Origin: Pseudomonas sp. IPO3778
GTDB lineage: Bacteria > Pseudomonadota > Gammaproteobacteria > Pseudomonadales > Pseudomonadaceae
Assembly (NCBI RefSeq): GCF_013386825.1
Contig: NZ_JACARC010000014.1
Coordinates: 1-64,000, forward strand
Length of the DNA: 64,000 nt
Reading direction: 5' to 3'
The stretch's first letter is position 1. Every line of letters begins with the position of its first letter. Positions 10,434 through 20,877 of this stretch are shown here, in pieces. The notes under the pieces are model-generated. The model was not told the origin of the DNA. It ran no database searches and worked only from the letters and a program-made list of their open reading frames with translations. The position numbers were made by a program, and so were the translations under genes.

Positions 10434-10456
10434 TCAACCTGTAGATACAATCCAAT

Positions 10457-10543
10457 GTGGGAGCTGGCTTGCCTGCGATAGCGGTGGATCAGCCAAGAAG
10501 AAATAAACTGACGGTCCGCCATCGCAGGCAAGCCAGCTCCCAC
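10457..10543. repeat. REP-type inverted repeat
   Basis: GTGGGAGCTGGCTTGCCTGC...GCAGGCAAGCCAGCTCCCAC with a 31-base spacer. Same family as 272-341. Confidence 0.9.
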
Positions 10544-10572
10544 ATTGACCGAGTTCACACTTGAAGATATGT

Positions 10573-10611
10573 AAAAAGCCCGCCACCGAGTCATCGGTGG
10601 CGGGCTTTTTT
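10573..10611. terminator. Bidirectional terminator between acyltransferase gene and cysNC
   Basis: A-tract, 12-bp GC-rich stem GCCCGCCACCGA / TCGGTGGCGGGC, GTCA loop, T-tract. It serves both convergent genes. Confidence 0.92.
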
Positions 10612-10624
10612 GTGCGCGTGACGC

Positions 10625-12523
10625 TTAGATCGCGCCGCGCTGACGCAGCAGCTCCAGCACTTGCTTGACGCTGTCTTCCAGCGACAGTGCCTGGGTGTCG
10701 ATCACCAGATCGGCATTCAACGGCACGTCATACGGGAAGGATTCGCCCGGGATGTTATCCCCGCCCGCCGCGTACAAACCTTGCGGGTCACGCTCGGCGC
10801 ACACCAGCGGCGAAGCCTGCACGTACACGGTCAGCAGACGATCACCGCCGATCAGCGCCTTGGCCTGTTCACGCCCTTCAGCATCCGGGGCAACGAACGC
10901 CGCCAGGGTCAGCAAGCCCGCTTCGTTGAACTGACGCGCCACGTGAGCGGCACGACGCCAGTTCTCGGTGCGCCCGGCACGGTCCTGGGGCAAGCCCTTG
11001 TTCAGGTCATGGCGCAGGTTCTGGCCATCCAGCACAAACACCGCACGGCCCATGTCGAACAACTTGCGCTCAACCGCGTAGGCCAGGGTGCTTTTGCCCG
11101 CGCCCGACAAACCGCTGAACAACACAGTTGCCGGTTGCTGGCCGAAGCGCTGGGCCCGTTCTTCGGTGGCCACGTGAGCCAACTTGCCATGCTGCGCCGC
11201 ACTGCCGTGAGTCACCGGCGGCGCGATGATCATGCCGGCGGCCACGGTGCCGTTGGTCAACCGGTCGATGACGATGAACGAACCGGTGGTGCGGTTGCTC
11301 TCGTAACCGTCCAGGGCGATGACCGCGTCGAGGCTGACCTTGACCCGGCCGATCTCGTTCAGTTGTAAAGCGCTTGCCGGGCCTTCGGCCAGGGTGTTCA
11401 CGTCCACGCGATGCACGATGCTGGTGATGGAACCCGGCACGTAGCTGGTGGCGCGCTTGATGTCGTACTTCTTGCCCGGCAGCATCGGTTCTTCAGCCAT
11501 CCACACCAGCATGGCGTCGAAGGCATCGGTCACTTGCGGCACGTTGTCGGCGTGCACCAACAGGTCGCCACGGGAGATGTCGATCTCGTCTTCCATGGTC
11601 AGGGTCACGGCCTGGCCTGGGCCTGCGTGTTCCAGTTCACCTTCAAAGGTGACGATGGATTTGACCCGGCTGCTCTTGCCCGACGGCAACACCACAACCT
11701 CGTCGCCCTTGTGCACGATGCCGCTGGCCAGGGTGCCGGCGAAACCACGGAAGTTCAGGTTCGGACGGTTGACGTACTGCACCGGGAAACGCAGGTCGGT
11801 GTAGTTGCGGTCGTTGGCGATCTCGACGGTCTCGAGGATTTCCATCAGCGACTGGCCGGTGTACCAGGGCGAACGCTCGCTCTTGTTCACCACGTTGTCG
11901 CCCTTGAGGGCCGACATCGGCACAAACGCCATGGTGCTCGGCTTGAAGGCGATGCCATCGGCAAACTTCAGGTAATCGGCCTTGATCGACTCGAACACGC
12001 TTTGGTCAAAGCCGTTGATGTCCATCTTGTTGACGGCCACCACAATGTGTTTGATGCCCAGCAACGAGGCGATAAAGCTGTGGCGACGGGTCTGGGTCTG
12101 CACGCCGTAGCGGGCGTCGATCAGGATAATCGCCAGGTCACAGGTGGACGCACCGGTGGCCATGTTGCGGGTGTACTGCTCATGGCCGGGGGTGTCGGCG
12201 ATGATGAATTTGCGCTTGGCGGTGGAGAAATAGCGGTAGGCCACATCGATGGTGATGCCCTGCTCACGCTCGGCCTGCAGGCCGTCGACCAGCAAGGCCA
12301 GGTCGATGTCGTCGCCGGTGGTGCCGGACTTTTTCGAGTCACGGGTGATGGCTTCCAGATGGTCTTCGTAGATCATCTTGGAGTCGTGCAGCAGGCGCCC
12401 GATCAGGGTGCTCTTGCCGTCGTCGACGTTGCCACAGGTCAGGAAGCGCAACATTTCCTTGCGCTCGTGCTGGCCCAGGTAGGCGAGGATGTCCTCGCTG
12501 ATCAAATCAGATACGTGCGACAT
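10625..12523 (-). CDS. cysNC: Bifunctional sulfate adenylyltransferase large subunit/APS kinase CysNC
   Basis: Makes APS with CysD using GTP hydrolysis, then phosphorylates it to PAPS. It is a 632-residue fusion. The N-terminal EF-Tu-like GTPase has [32 protein letters not shown] and NKMD. Beta-barrel domains follow. The C-terminal APS kinase starts near residue 455 with P-loop [11 protein letters not shown]. The fusion is usual in Pseudomonas. The gene begins 9 bases after cysD on the same strand, so the two form an operon. It feeds cysteine synthesis together with cysZ. Confidence 0.97.
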   Translation of the reverse strand: MSHVSDLISEDILAYLGQHERKEMLRFLTCGNVDDGKSTLIGRLLHDSKMIYEDHLEAITRDSKKSGTTGDDIDLALLVDGLQAEREQGITIDVAYRYFSTAKRKFIIADTPGHEQYTRNMATGASTCDLAIILIDARYGVQTQTRRHSFIASLLGIKHIVVAVNKMDINGFDQSVFESIKADYLKFADGIAFKPSTMAFVPMSALKGDNVVNKSERSPWYTGQSLMEILETVEIANDRNYTDLRFPVQYVNRPNLNFRGFAGTLASGIVHKGDEVVVLPSGKSSRVKSIVTFEGELEHAGPGQAVTLTMEDEIDISRGDLLVHADNVPQVTDAFDAMLVWMAEEPMLPGKKYDIKRATSYVPGSITSIVHRVDVNTLAEGPASALQLNEIGRVKVSLDAVIALDGYESNRTTGSFIVIDRLTNGTVAAGMIIAPPVTHGSAAQHGKLAHVATEERAQRFGQQPATVLFSGLSGAGKSTLAYAVERKLFDMGRAVFVLDGQNLRHDLNKGLPQDRAGRTENWRRAAHVARQFNEAGLLTLAAFVAPDAEGREQAKALIGGDRLLTVYVQASPLVCAERDPQGLYAAGGDNIPGESFPYDVPLNADLVIDTQALSLEDSVKQVLELLRQRGAI

Positions 12524-12532
12524 GACAGCCCC

Positions 12533-13450
12533 TTAGAAATAGCCTTGACGTTTTTTATCTTCCATCGAGCCTGCGCCATCGTGGTCGATGACCCGGCCCT
12601 GGCGCTCGGAAGTTCGCGTCAGGAGCATTTCCTGAATGATGTCCGTCAGCGTCTCGGCTTCGGACTCCACCGCGCCCGTCAACGGGTAGCAGCCAAGGGT
12701 ACGGAAACGTACTTTCTTTTTGACGATTCGGGCTTTGTCTTCGTCAGACAGGTGCTCGAGTATGCGGTCGTCGTCGATCATGATCAACGTGCCATTCTTC
12801 TCGATCACGTCACGTTCGGCGGCGAAGTACAGCGGAACGATCGGAATGCCTTCCAGGTAGATGTACTGCCAGATGTCCAGCTCGGTCCAGTTGGACAGCG
12901 GGAACACGCGGATCGACTCGCCCTTGTTGACGTTGCCGTTGTAGACGTTCCACAGCTCGGGACGCTGGTTTTTCGGGTCCCAGCGGTGCTTGCTGTCGCG
13001 GAACGAGTACACGCGCTCTTTGGCGCGGGATTTCTCTTCATCACGACGGGCACCGCCGAACGCGGCGTCGAAACCATGCTTGTCCAGGGCCTGCTTGAGG
13101 CCCTCGGTCTTCATGATGTCGGTGTGCTTGGCGCTGCCGTGGGTGAACGGGTTGATATTTTGCGCCACACCATCCGGGTTGATATGGGTGATCAGGTCCA
13201 GGCCCAGCTCTTCGACCATTTTGTCGCGGAACTTGTACATCTCCTGGAATTTCCAGCGGGTGTCGACGTGCATCACCGGAAACGGCAGCTTGCCCGGGAA
13301 AAATGCCTTGCGTGCCAGGTGCAGCATCACGGCGGAGTCTTTACCGATCGAGTAGAGCATCACCGGGTTATCGAACTCGGCGGCGACCTCGCGGATGATG
13401 TGGATGCTTTCCGCCTCCAGCTGTTTCAGATGCGTCAGTTTGTCGACCAT
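12533..13450 (-). CDS. cysD: Sulfate adenylyltransferase small subunit CysD
   Basis: PP-loop ATP sulfurylase subunit of 305 residues. The pyrophosphate-binding motif [17 protein letters not shown] is near residue 54, and DTRWKFQEM and [13 protein letters not shown] are conserved. It acts with CysNC. First gene of the cysD-cysNC operon. The upstream gap carries an 18-bp palindrome (13556-13573) and a REP. Confidence 0.97.
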   Translation of the reverse strand: MVDKLTHLKQLEAESIHIIREVAAEFDNPVMLYSIGKDSAVMLHLARKAFFPGKLPFPVMHVDTRWKFQEMYKFRDKMVEELGLDLITHINPDGVAQNINPFTHGSAKHTDIMKTEGLKQALDKHGFDAAFGGARRDEEKSRAKERVYSFRDSKHRWDPKNQRPELWNVYNGNVNKGESIRVFPLSNWTELDIWQYIYLEGIPIVPLYFAAERDVIEKNGTLIMIDDDRILEHLSDEDKARIVKKKVRFRTLGCYPLTGAVESEAETLTDIIQEMLLTRTSERQGRVIDHDGAGSMEDKKRQGYF

Positions 13451-13555
13451 GGTTACTCACGGAAAAACGATCTTATGGACGGCCAGCGGGCCGTGTTCGA
13501 GCGGGGCATGCTAGCACAGCGCCTGATTCTATTGAGGGAGCCAGCTAGATCGAAA

Positions 13556-13573
13556 CGGTATATCAATATACCG
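13556..13573. promoter_or_regulatory. Palindrome upstream of cysD, possible operator
   Basis: CGGTATATCAATATACCG is a perfect inverted repeat with 8-bp arms around CA, about 105 bases upstream of the cysD start. It is AT-rich in a GC-rich setting and looks like a dimer-binding site. The binding protein is unknown. The rest of the 13451-13798 gap holds only the REP. Confidence 0.4.
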
Positions 13574-13632
13574 CCGGGTTTGGCCGGGCCAGGCGGATGA
13601 ATGAGGGTTACCCAGGCAAAACACGGTCAAAT

Positions 13633-13720
13633 GTGGGAGCGGGCTTGCTCGCGAATGCGGTGTGTCAGTCAATGCCTGTGGCGACTGATGCACCGCATTC
13701 GCGAGCAAGCCCGCTCCCAC
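13633..13720. repeat. REP-type inverted repeat
   Basis: GTGGGAGCGGGCTTGCTCGC...GCGAGCAAGCCCGCTCCCAC with CCGCATT/AATGCGG extension. It lies between cysD and the Nif3-like gene. Confidence 0.9.
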
Positions 13721-13798
13721 AGGTGGATTGCGCGTTTTCAGGTACACCAGGGTGTCTGCATCGCAGGCAAGCCACACACATTTGTCCGGCGGTGTTTT

Positions 13799-14557
13799 TC
13801 AGATCGGGTTCGGGCAATCGATGAACAGGTGTTCGAGGGCGAAACGTCGCGCCAGGTAGTCGCCCAACGCTTGCACACCATACCGCTCGGTGGCGTGATG
13901 CCCCGCCGCGATAAAGCTGATGTCGTTTTCCCGGGCACTGTGGAAGGTCTGCTCTGACGCTTCGCCGCTCAGGTACAGGTCCACCCCGGCCAGTACCGCC
14001 TGGTCGATGTAACCCTGGCCACCGCCGGTGCACCAGCCGACGCGGCGGATCATTTCGCTGCCTTCGATCAGCAACGGCTCGCGGCCCATGGCTTCCTGCA
14101 CGCGGCGGGCAAAGTCGCGGGGCGACACCGGTTCGGCCAGGGAACCCACCAGGCCGACGACCTTGAGGTTGTCCGGGTCCAGCGGGCCTTCGACGGTGAT
14201 GTCCAGTTGCCGGGCCAGTTGCACGTTGTTGCCGACTTCCGGGTGCAGGTCCAGGGGCAGGTGGTAGGCCAGCAGGCTGATGTCGTGCTTGAGCAGGGTT
14301 TTCAGGCGGCGCTGCTTCATGCCGGTGATACAGGGGCTTTCGCCTTTCCAGAAATAACCGTGGTGCACCAGCACCAGGTCAGCCTGGGCTTCGACCGCCG
14401 CGTCCAGCAATGCCTGGCTGGCGGTCACGCCGCTGACGATGCGCAGCACTTGCGGACGGCCCTCGACCTGCAGGCCGTTGGGGCAGTAATCGGCGATTTT
14501 TGCACTATTAAGGTAGCGGTCCGCTTCCTCGACTAAGGTGCTCAGGGCAACGGCCAT
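13799..14557 (-). CDS. Nif3-like dinuclear metal centre hexameric protein
   Basis: A 252-residue NIF3/YbgI family protein. The LVHHGYFWKGE segment near residue 75 and the C-terminal GHHATERYGV segment carry the metal-binding His residues. The LVGSLAEP region is conserved. Members form toroidal hexamers with two metals per subunit. A GTP-cyclohydrolase-like role has been proposed for some homologues but no reaction can be assigned here. It is divergent from algW with about 100 bases between. Confidence 0.9.
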   Translation of the reverse strand: MAVALSTLVEEADRYLNSAKIADYCPNGLQVEGRPQVLRIVSGVTASQALLDAAVEAQADLVLVHHGYFWKGESPCITGMKQRRLKTLLKHDISLLAYHLPLDLHPEVGNNVQLARQLDITVEGPLDPDNLKVVGLVGSLAEPVSPRDFARRVQEAMGREPLLIEGSEMIRRVGWCTGGGQGYIDQAVLAGVDLYLSGEASEQTFHSARENDISFIAAGHHATERYGVQALGDYLARRFALEHLFIDCPNPI

Positions 14558-14660
14558 AAAAGACTCCTAAATATCCCGTTCAGAGGCGCTCACGGCCTCG
14601 TATAATGCGCGACATTATGGGCGCTCTCCCGCCCCCTGCAACCCGTCAGGACTTTTCTTA

Positions 14661-15815
14661 ATGCTCAAGGCACTGCGTTTTTTTGGATGGCCATTGTTGG
14701 CTGGCGTGCTGATCGCGATGCTGATTATTCAGCGTTATCCACAACTGGTCGGCCTGCCGACCCTTGATGTCAACCTGCAACAGGCGCCGCAAACCAGCGC
14801 GGTGGTACAAGGCCCGGTGACTTATGCCGATGCGGTGGTGATCGCCGCCCCCGCCGTGGTGAACCTGTACACCACCAAAGTCATCAACAAACCGGCGCAT
14901 CCGCTGTTTGAAGACCCACAATTTCGCCGCTATTTCGGCGACAACTCGCCCAAGCAGCGGCGCATGGAGTCCAGCCTCGGCTCCGGCGTGATCATGAGCC
15001 CGGAAGGCTACATCCTCACCAACAACCACGTGACCTCAGGCGCCGACCAGATTGTGGTGGCCCTGCGTGATGGCCGGGAAACCCTGGCCCGTGTGGTCGG
15101 CAGCGACCCGGAAACCGACCTCGCAGTCCTGAAAATCGATTTGAAAGGCCTGCCTTCGATCACCATCGGCCGCTCCGAAGGGCTGCGGGTAGGTGATGTG
15201 GCGCTGGCCATCGGCAACCCGTTCGGGGTCGGCCAGACGGTGACCATGGGCATCATCAGCGCCACCGGGCGTAACCAGTTGGGCCTTAACAGCTACGAAG
15301 ACTTTATCCAGACCGACGCCGCGATCAACCCCGGCAACTCCGGCGGTGCGCTGGTGGATGCCAACGGCAACCTGACCGGTATCAACACCGCGATCTTCTC
15401 CAAGTCCGGCGGCTCCCAGGGCATTGGTTTCGCGATCCCGGTGAAACTGGCCACTGAAGTGATGAAGTCGATCATCGAGCATGGCCAGGTGATTCGTGGC
15501 TGGCTGGGCATTGAAGTACAACCGCTGACCAAGGAACTGGCCGAGTCGTTTGGCCTGACCGGGCGCCCGGGTATCGTGGTGGCGGGGATCTTCCGCGACG
15601 GCCCGGCGCAGAAAGCCGGCCTGCAACTGGGTGACGTGATCCTCAGCATCGACGGCGAACCCGCCGGCGACGGGCGCAAGTCGATGAACCAGGTGGCGCG
15701 GATCAAGCCGACCGACAAGGTGGCGATCCAGGTGATGCGCAATGGCAAAGAGATCAAGCTGCAGGCCGAAGTGGGCCTGCGTCCGCCGCCTGCGCCGGTG
15801 AAGGAAGAGGAATAA
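14661..15815 (+). CDS. algW: Periplasmic serine protease AlgW (DegS family)
   Basis: Membrane-anchored protease that starts regulated cleavage of the anti-sigma factor MucA on envelope stress, releasing AlgU. The 384-residue protein has an N-terminal anchor (about 8-25). The trypsin-like domain has His in TNNHVTSG, Asp in ETDLAVLKID and Ser in NPGNSGGALVD. One PDZ domain follows (about 270-365) and the tail is PPPAPVKEEE. The single PDZ and anchor separate it from MucD/DegP. A GGAGCCCG/CGGGCTCC hairpin follows the stop. Confidence 0.95.
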   Translation: MLKALRFFGWPLLAGVLIAMLIIQRYPQLVGLPTLDVNLQQAPQTSAVVQGPVTYADAVVIAAPAVVNLYTTKVINKPAHPLFEDPQFRRYFGDNSPKQRRMESSLGSGVIMSPEGYILTNNHVTSGADQIVVALRDGRETLARVVGSDPETDLAVLKIDLKGLPSITIGRSEGLRVGDVALAIGNPFGVGQTVTMGIISATGRNQLGLNSYEDFIQTDAAINPGNSGGALVDANGNLTGINTAIFSKSGGSQGIGFAIPVKLATEVMKSIIEHGQVIRGWLGIEVQPLTKELAESFGLTGRPGIVVAGIFRDGPAQKAGLQLGDVILSIDGEPAGDGRKSMNQVARIKPTDKVAIQVMRNGKEIKLQAEVGLRPPPAPVKEEE

Positions 15816-15822
15816 CCTTGGA

Positions 15823-15844
15823 AGGAGCCCGTTCGCGGGCTCCT
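15823..15844 (+). terminator. Hairpin after algW
   Basis: AGGAGCCCG-TTCG-CGGGCTCCT is a stable 9-bp stem with a UUCG loop just after the stop. The T-tract is weak, so termination efficiency is uncertain. Confidence 0.6.
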
Positions 15845-15863
15845 GTTACCTAATATTTCAGCG

Positions 15864-15883
15864 GGAAATTATTCTCATTAGAG
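15864..15883 (+). promoter_or_regulatory. Probable Fur box
   Basis: GAAATTATTCTCATTAGAG reads on the other strand as a TAATGAGAATAATT core, a typical Fur-box element. It lies about 40-60 bases upstream of the TonB receptor start, so the pair downstream is probably iron-repressed. Confidence 0.55.
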
Positions 15884-15923
15884 ATGTTATATTGTTTCAA
15901 TATCGCTATTGGAACGCTCTATC

Positions 15924-18035
15924 ATGCCGTCTCGAAGATTTGCCCCGCTGGCCGGAATCGCCTTGGGTTTACTGGTGGACCCGGCCTACGCCGAAGACAC
16001 CGCTCCCCTTGAGCTGGAAGCCACCCGCATCACCAGCGAGGCGTACGAATCGGCCACCGGCCCGGTCAAGGGCTACCGCGCCACCCGCTCCGCCAGCGCC
16101 ACCAAAACCGACACGGCCCTGCAGGACATCCCACAATCCATCAGTGTGATTCCCGCCTCGGTGCTCAACGACCTGGGCAGCACCCACGTCGAGCGTGCCC
16201 TGGAATTCGCCGGCGGCGTGTCCAAACAGAACAACTTCGGCGGCCTGACGCTCTACGAATACAGTGTTCGCGGCTTCACCACATCAGAGTTTTACGTGGA
16301 CGGTTTCAGCGCCAACCGCGGTTACCCGAGCACACCGGACGCGGCCAATATCGAACGCATCGAAGTGCTCAAGGGCCCCGCCGCCAGCCTGTACGGCCGT
16401 GGCGATCCGGGCGGCACCGTGAATATCGTCACCAAGAAGCCTCAGCCCGAGGCCTTCACCACCCTACAGACCAGCGCCGGCAGTTGGGACCGCTACCGCA
16501 CCGCGCTGGACGTGAACACGCCGCAGGATAGCGAGGGCAACGTCTTATCGCGGGTCAACCTGACGGTGGAAGACAACCACAGCTTCCGCGACCACGTGGA
16601 CGCCAAGCGGGTCTTCGTCGCGCCCTCCATCAGTTGGCAACTGGACCCGGACACCCGCCTGTTGGTGGAAAGCGAATTCGTGCGCCACCGCTCCACCTTC
16701 GACCGTGGCATCGTCGCGCCGAATAACCATTGGAGCGGCGTCTCCCGCTCGACCTTCCTCGGCGAGCCCAACGACGGCGATATCCGCAACCACAACAACC
16801 GCCTGCAAGCCACCCTCGAACAACACCTCAACGATGCCTGGCAACTGCGCCTGGCCAGCCATTACAAACAAGGCAGCCTGTGGGGCGACGCGTCGGAAAA
16901 CCGCGCGCTGGATGCCGATGGCCACACCCTCAGCCGCCGCTACCGGGAACGCTCCACCGGTTGGCACGACAGCATCACCCAACTCGAACTGCGCGGGCGG
17001 TTCGACATCGGCCGTTGGCAGCATGAGTTGCTGATCGGCACCGAGTACGAGGACTACCGCAAGAAAGAACGGGTGACCACCATCGCCGGCGGTCCCTATG
17101 CCGTAGACCTCTATAACCCGGTCTACGGCCAGCCAAAACCCAACGACGCCCGCTCCGGCACCGACTTTTTCGAACAGGTGAAAAGCCAGGCCCTGAACCT
17201 GCAAGACCAGATCATCTTCACCGACCGTCTGCGCGGGGTGATCGGCGCACGCTTCGAACACGTCGAGCAGCGCACCGATGACTTCGCCCGCAACCACGCC
17301 AAAAGCCGGCAAAACCACGACGCCCTGACCCAACGCGCCGGCCTGCTCTACCAACTGACGCCGCAAGTGGGCCTGTTCGCCAATGCCTCCACCTCGTTCA
17401 AACCCAACAACGGCCTGGACGCCGGTGGCAAATCCTTCAAGCCGGAAGAAGGCGTGGGCTATGAAATCGGCATCAAGAGCGAGCTGTTGGACGACCGCCT
17501 GAGCACCACCCTCGCCGCCTTCCATATCGAAAAGGAAAATGTCCTGGCCCTGGACCCGGCCACCGACACCCAGCGCGCCATGGGCAAGGCGCGCAGCCAG
17601 GGTTTTGATCTGCAACTGACCGGGCAAGTGACCGACGCCGTACGGGTGATCGGCGCCTTAGCCTACATCGACGCCGAAGTGACCAAAGGCGACAACGTTG
17701 TCCCAACGGGCAGCCGGATTCTCGGCGTGGCCAAACGCAGCGGCAGCGTGCTGGGGGTGTATGAATTCCAGGATGGCCTGCTGCGCGGTTCCGACCTTGG
17801 CGCGGCCTTTACCTACGTGGGCGATCGCTCGGGTGAAGCCGGGGGCCGCTTCGAATTGCCGGCCTACCACACCGTCGACCTGCTGGCGCACTACAAGGCC
17901 AGTGACACCGTCACCGTGGGCCTGAACCTCAACAACCTGTTCGATGAAAAGTACTACGAGCGCTCCTACAGCAATTACTGGGTCAACCCCGGCGAGCCGC
18001 GCAATTTCACCGTCAGCCTGACCCTCACCCTGTAA
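15924..18035 (+). CDS. TonB-dependent siderophore receptor
   Basis: Outer-membrane receptor of 703 residues with a cleavable signal peptide (ends near PAYAED). The plug domain contains DIPQSISVIPASVLND, YSVRGFTTSEFYVDGF and IEVLKGPAASLYGRGDPGG. A 22-strand barrel follows, and the C-terminal TonB-receptor box ends in a hydrophobic residue (VSLTLTL). It is closest in layout to FhuA/FoxA-type ferrisiderophore receptors; the ligand is unknown. The ATG at 15924 precedes the signal peptide. It is paired with a DUF4198 gene 12 bases downstream. Confidence 0.92.
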   Translation: MPSRRFAPLAGIALGLLVDPAYAEDTAPLELEATRITSEAYESATGPVKGYRATRSASATKTDTALQDIPQSISVIPASVLNDLGSTHVERALEFAGGVSKQNNFGGLTLYEYSVRGFTTSEFYVDGFSANRGYPSTPDAANIERIEVLKGPAASLYGRGDPGGTVNIVTKKPQPEAFTTLQTSAGSWDRYRTALDVNTPQDSEGNVLSRVNLTVEDNHSFRDHVDAKRVFVAPSISWQLDPDTRLLVESEFVRHRSTFDRGIVAPNNHWSGVSRSTFLGEPNDGDIRNHNNRLQATLEQHLNDAWQLRLASHYKQGSLWGDASENRALDADGHTLSRRYRERSTGWHDSITQLELRGRFDIGRWQHELLIGTEYEDYRKKERVTTIAGGPYAVDLYNPVYGQPKPNDARSGTDFFEQVKSQALNLQDQIIFTDRLRGVIGARFEHVEQRTDDFARNHAKSRQNHDALTQRAGLLYQLTPQVGLFANASTSFKPNNGLDAGGKSFKPEEGVGYEIGIKSELLDDRLSTTLAAFHIEKENVLALDPATDTQRAMGKARSQGFDLQLTGQVTDAVRVIGALAYIDAEVTKGDNVVPTGSRILGVAKRSGSVLGVYEFQDGLLRGSDLGAAFTYVGDRSGEAGGRFELPAYHTVDLLAHYKASDTVTVGLNLNNLFDEKYYERSYSNYWVNPGEPRNFTVSLTLTL

Positions 18036-18047
18036 AAGGACGTCACC

Positions 18048-18767
18048 ATGCAAGCCTTAAAATCCCTGGCCGTGCTCGGCCTGCTGTTTGCCACCCAGGT
18101 CTCGGCCCACGGCCTGTGGACCGAAGAACGGCGCGGCAATATCGAAGTGATCTACGGCCACGGCGCCGAAGACAATGCGTTCAAGGCGCAGAAAATCAGC
18201 GGTGCCTGGGCCTATGACGCGGCCGGCAAAATGATCCCGGTGACCGTGGAACGCCTGCCCGACCATGCGCGCCTGAAGCCGCTCAAGTCGCCCGCCGTCT
18301 TGGCCGTGGCGCTGGATAACGGGATGTGGTCGCAGACGGCTGACAAGAAGTGGGTCAACCAGGGCCGCAGTAAAGTGCCGGGGGCGATCGAGTCGACCCA
18401 GACCTTCAAGTACAGCCTGGCGATTGACCAGCCGGGGGCGACGTTGCCGAAGCTGGATCAGATCAAGCTGCTGATCTTGCCGGAGGTTGATCCGCTGACG
18501 GTAGGACCGGGGAAATTGTTGCCGGTGCGGGTGCTGCTGGATGGCAAGCCGGCGGCGGGCATCAAGCTGATTGGGGATTATCGCAATGCACCGGGCACGC
18601 TGAGTACCGAGACCGATAAAGACGGCCGCGCCCAGGTGCTGGTGAGGAATGAAGGGCTGAATGTGATTGCGGCGCAGGTGGAGATCCCGCTGAAGGATAA
18701 TGCCGATGTGGCGACTCGCGGACTGTTCAGCTCACTGACCTTCCTCGGCGAGCCGCATCACGAGTAA
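18048..18767 (+). CDS. DUF4198 periplasmic protein
   Basis: A 239-residue protein with a clear signal peptide (cleaved after VSAH-type site, residues 1-20). The mature start HGLWTEERRG is typical of DUF4198, a family linked to Ni/Co and Fe uptake (NikM-like). The C-terminal half is a CNA-B/transthyretin-like domain with LLDGKPAAGIKLIGDY and TDKDGRAQVLV. It starts 12 bases after the receptor stop, so it is cotranscribed. It probably handles metal or ligand in the periplasm for the receptor; that is inference from the pairing. Confidence 0.85.
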   Translation: MQALKSLAVLGLLFATQVSAHGLWTEERRGNIEVIYGHGAEDNAFKAQKISGAWAYDAAGKMIPVTVERLPDHARLKPLKSPAVLAVALDNGMWSQTADKKWVNQGRSKVPGAIESTQTFKYSLAIDQPGATLPKLDQIKLLILPEVDPLTVGPGKLLPVRVLLDGKPAAGIKLIGDYRNAPGTLSTETDKDGRAQVLVRNEGLNVIAAQVEIPLKDNADVATRGLFSSLTFLGEPHHE

Positions 18768-18780
18768 CCCCGCAAAGCAA

Positions 18781-18872
18781 TGTAGGAGCCGGGCTTGCCC
18801 GCGATGGCGATTTTTCAGTCGAGGCATCTGGTGACTGATCCACCGCTATCGCGGGCAAGCCCGGCTCCCACA
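18781..18872. repeat. REP-type inverted repeat
   Basis: TGTAGGAGCCGGGCTTGCCC...GGGCAAGCCCGGCTCCCACA. Lies between two convergent genes. Confidence 0.85.
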
Positions 18873-18900
18873 TTTGATCTCTATCGTTTCGACAATCGGA

Positions 18901-19926
18901 TCACAGTGCAACCGGCGCTCTTTCACACAAGGTATTGAGCGCCACCGCCCACTGTGGGTCGTCATTCAAGCAAGGCACCAACACCAGTTCCTCGCCCCCC
19001 GCTGCACGGAATTGCTCCAGCCCGCGATCACCAATCTCTTCCAGGGTCTCGATGCAGTCCGCGACAAACGCCGGGCACATCACCAGCAGCTTCTTCACGC
19101 CTTGTTGAGCCAACGCTTCAAGGCGCGCCTCGGTGTAGGGTTCGATCCACTTGGCCCGGCCCAACCGCGACTGGAACGCCACCGACCACTTGCCCTCGGG
19201 CAAGCCCATGCGTTCGGCGAAGTCCCGCGCAACGCTGAAGCATTGGGCGCGGTAGCAGGTGGCAAGCACCTCGGGAGAGGCGTTCTGGCAGCAGTCAGCA
19301 TCCTTGAAACAATGTTGCCCGGTAGGGTCGAGCTTGTTCAGGTGACGCTCGGGCAAGCCATGGAAGCTCAGCAGCAGGTGATCGAAATCCTGTTCCACAT
19401 AGGCCCTGGCACTGTTGACCAAGGCATCGAGGTATTCCGGCTGGTCATAGAACGGCTGCAAGATCGCAAACGTGATCGCCAGCTTCTTGTCACGCACCAC
19501 GCGCCGGGCTTCCTCGATGACCGTGGTCACGGTGCTGTCGGCAAACTGCGGGTACAGCGGCGCCAGGGTAACGTTCTTGATGCCCTGGCCGGCCAGCCGC
19601 ACCAGCACCGTTTCAATCGACGGTTCGCCATAACGCATCGCCAGTTCCACCGGGCCCTGGGTCCATTGCGAAGTCATTTGTTGTTGCAAGCGACGGCTGA
19701 GGACTACCAGCGGCGAGCCTTCGTCCCACCAGATCGAAGCATAGGCGTGGGCCGATTGCTCGGGGCGCTTGATCAGGATCAGCGACACCAGCAAACGCCG
19801 CACCGGCCACGGCAGGTCGATGACGTAAGGGTCCATCAGGAACTGATTCAGGTAGCTGCGCACATCCGCCACCGACGTGGACGCCGGCGAACCCAGGTTG
19901 ACCAGTAACAACGCGTGATCCGTCAT
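18901..19926 (-). CDS. hemH: Ferrochelatase HemH
   Basis: Inserts Fe(II) into protoporphyrin IX in the last step of heme synthesis. The 341-residue length is typical. The N-terminus [20 protein letters not shown], the active-site [13 protein letters not shown] with the catalytic His, and the Glu-rich [16 protein letters not shown] segment are all present. It forms a unit with the TIGR01777 gene upstream (gap 14 bases). It lies beside the light-response genes; HemH consumes a photosensitiser, so the neighbourhood may be functional. Confidence 0.96.
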   Translation of the reverse strand: MTDHALLLVNLGSPASTSVADVRSYLNQFLMDPYVIDLPWPVRRLLVSLILIKRPEQSAHAYASIWWDEGSPLVVLSRRLQQQMTSQWTQGPVELAMRYGEPSIETVLVRLAGQGIKNVTLAPLYPQFADSTVTTVIEEARRVVRDKKLAITFAILQPFYDQPEYLDALVNSARAYVEQDFDHLLLSFHGLPERHLNKLDPTGQHCFKDADCCQNASPEVLATCYRAQCFSVARDFAERMGLPEGKWSVAFQSRLGRAKWIEPYTEARLEALAQQGVKKLLVMCPAFVADCIETLEEIGDRGLEQFRAAGGEELVLVPCLNDDPQWAVALNTLCERAPVAL

Positions 19927-19940
19927 GCAACATCCTATCT

Positions 19941-20840
19941 CTAGAGGCGGCTGGACAAGTCGTCCAGGGCCGCGTGCAACTCAGTGAACTGAAAAGTGAA
20001 ACCGGCCGCCAACAGCCGCTGTGGCAACGCCCGCTGGCCACCCAGCAACAAGCCCGACAACTCCCCCAGGCCAATGCGCAAGGCAAACGCCGGCATGGGC
20101 ATGAACGCCGGGCGGTGCAGCACCTTGCCCAGGGTCTTGGCGAACTCGAGGTTACGTACCGGGTGTGGCGCGCAGGCATTATAAGGACCGCTGGCGCTTT
20201 CCTTGTGCAGAAGAAAATCAATCAGGGCGATTTGATCCTTTATATGCACCCACGGCATCCACTGCCGACCATTGCCGATAGGCCCGCCCAGCGCCAGTTT
20301 GAACGGCAGCAACAGCCGCGACAAAAAGCCGCCCTCGGCTGCCAGCACCAACCCGGTTCGCACCAGTACCACGCGGATCCCCAATGCTTCGGCGCGCTGG
20401 GCCGTTTCCTCCCAGGCGATCGATAACTGGCTGCCAAAGTCGTCCTGCACCGGGCCACTGTCTTCGGTCAGCTCACGCTCGCCGCCGTCGCCGTACCAAC
20501 CCACCGCAGAGCCGGAGATCAACACCGCCGGTTTTTGCTCAAGGCCCTCAAGCCACGCCAGCAAGGTTTCGGTGAGACCGATACGGCTGCTCCACAGCAG
20601 CGCCTTGCGTTTATGGGTCCAGGGGCGATCGGCAATCGGCGCGCCGGCCAGGTTGACCACTGCGTCTACCGGCTCGTTTACGTCTTGCAGGTGGGCAATG
20701 CCGTGCACCTGGGCGCCGCACAATTTAGCCACTTGTTCGGGATGGCGGCTCCAGACCGTGAGGCGATGGCCCTGGGCAAGCCAGTGTTGGCAGAGTTGAC
20801 GGCCGATCAAACCCGTACCGCCGGTCAGCAAAATGTGCAT
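19941..20840 (-). CDS. TIGR01777 family epimerase (YfcH-like)
   Basis: An NAD(P)-binding sugar-epimerase-like protein of 299 residues. The Rossmann loop [13 protein letters not shown] is at the N-terminus. The [18 protein letters not shown] segment includes the YGDxG signature and [12 protein letters not shown] follows. The C-terminal DUF1731 ends near [15 protein letters not shown]. Substrate unknown. It heads the yfcH-like-hemH unit and is divergent from the FAD oxidoreductase gene, sharing a 209-base control region with several palindromes. Confidence 0.9.
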   Translation of the reverse strand: MHILLTGGTGLIGRQLCQHWLAQGHRLTVWSRHPEQVAKLCGAQVHGIAHLQDVNEPVDAVVNLAGAPIADRPWTHKRKALLWSSRIGLTETLLAWLEGLEQKPAVLISGSAVGWYGDGGERELTEDSGPVQDDFGSQLSIAWEETAQRAEALGIRVVLVRTGLVLAAEGGFLSRLLLPFKLALGGPIGNGRQWMPWVHIKDQIALIDFLLHKESASGPYNACAPHPVRNLEFAKTLGKVLHRPAFMPMPAFALRIGLGELSGLLLGGQRALPQRLLAAGFTFQFTELHAALDDLSSRL

Positions 20841-20877
20841 GAGTTGTTCCTCGTGTAACGTTCGCCGACCACCGTTA

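Noticed and set aside
11411..13600. 729-codon open frame antisense to cysD and cysNC
   Set aside because: It spans two real genes and their gap, and the composition (Val/His/Asp-rich) is that of a shadow frame.
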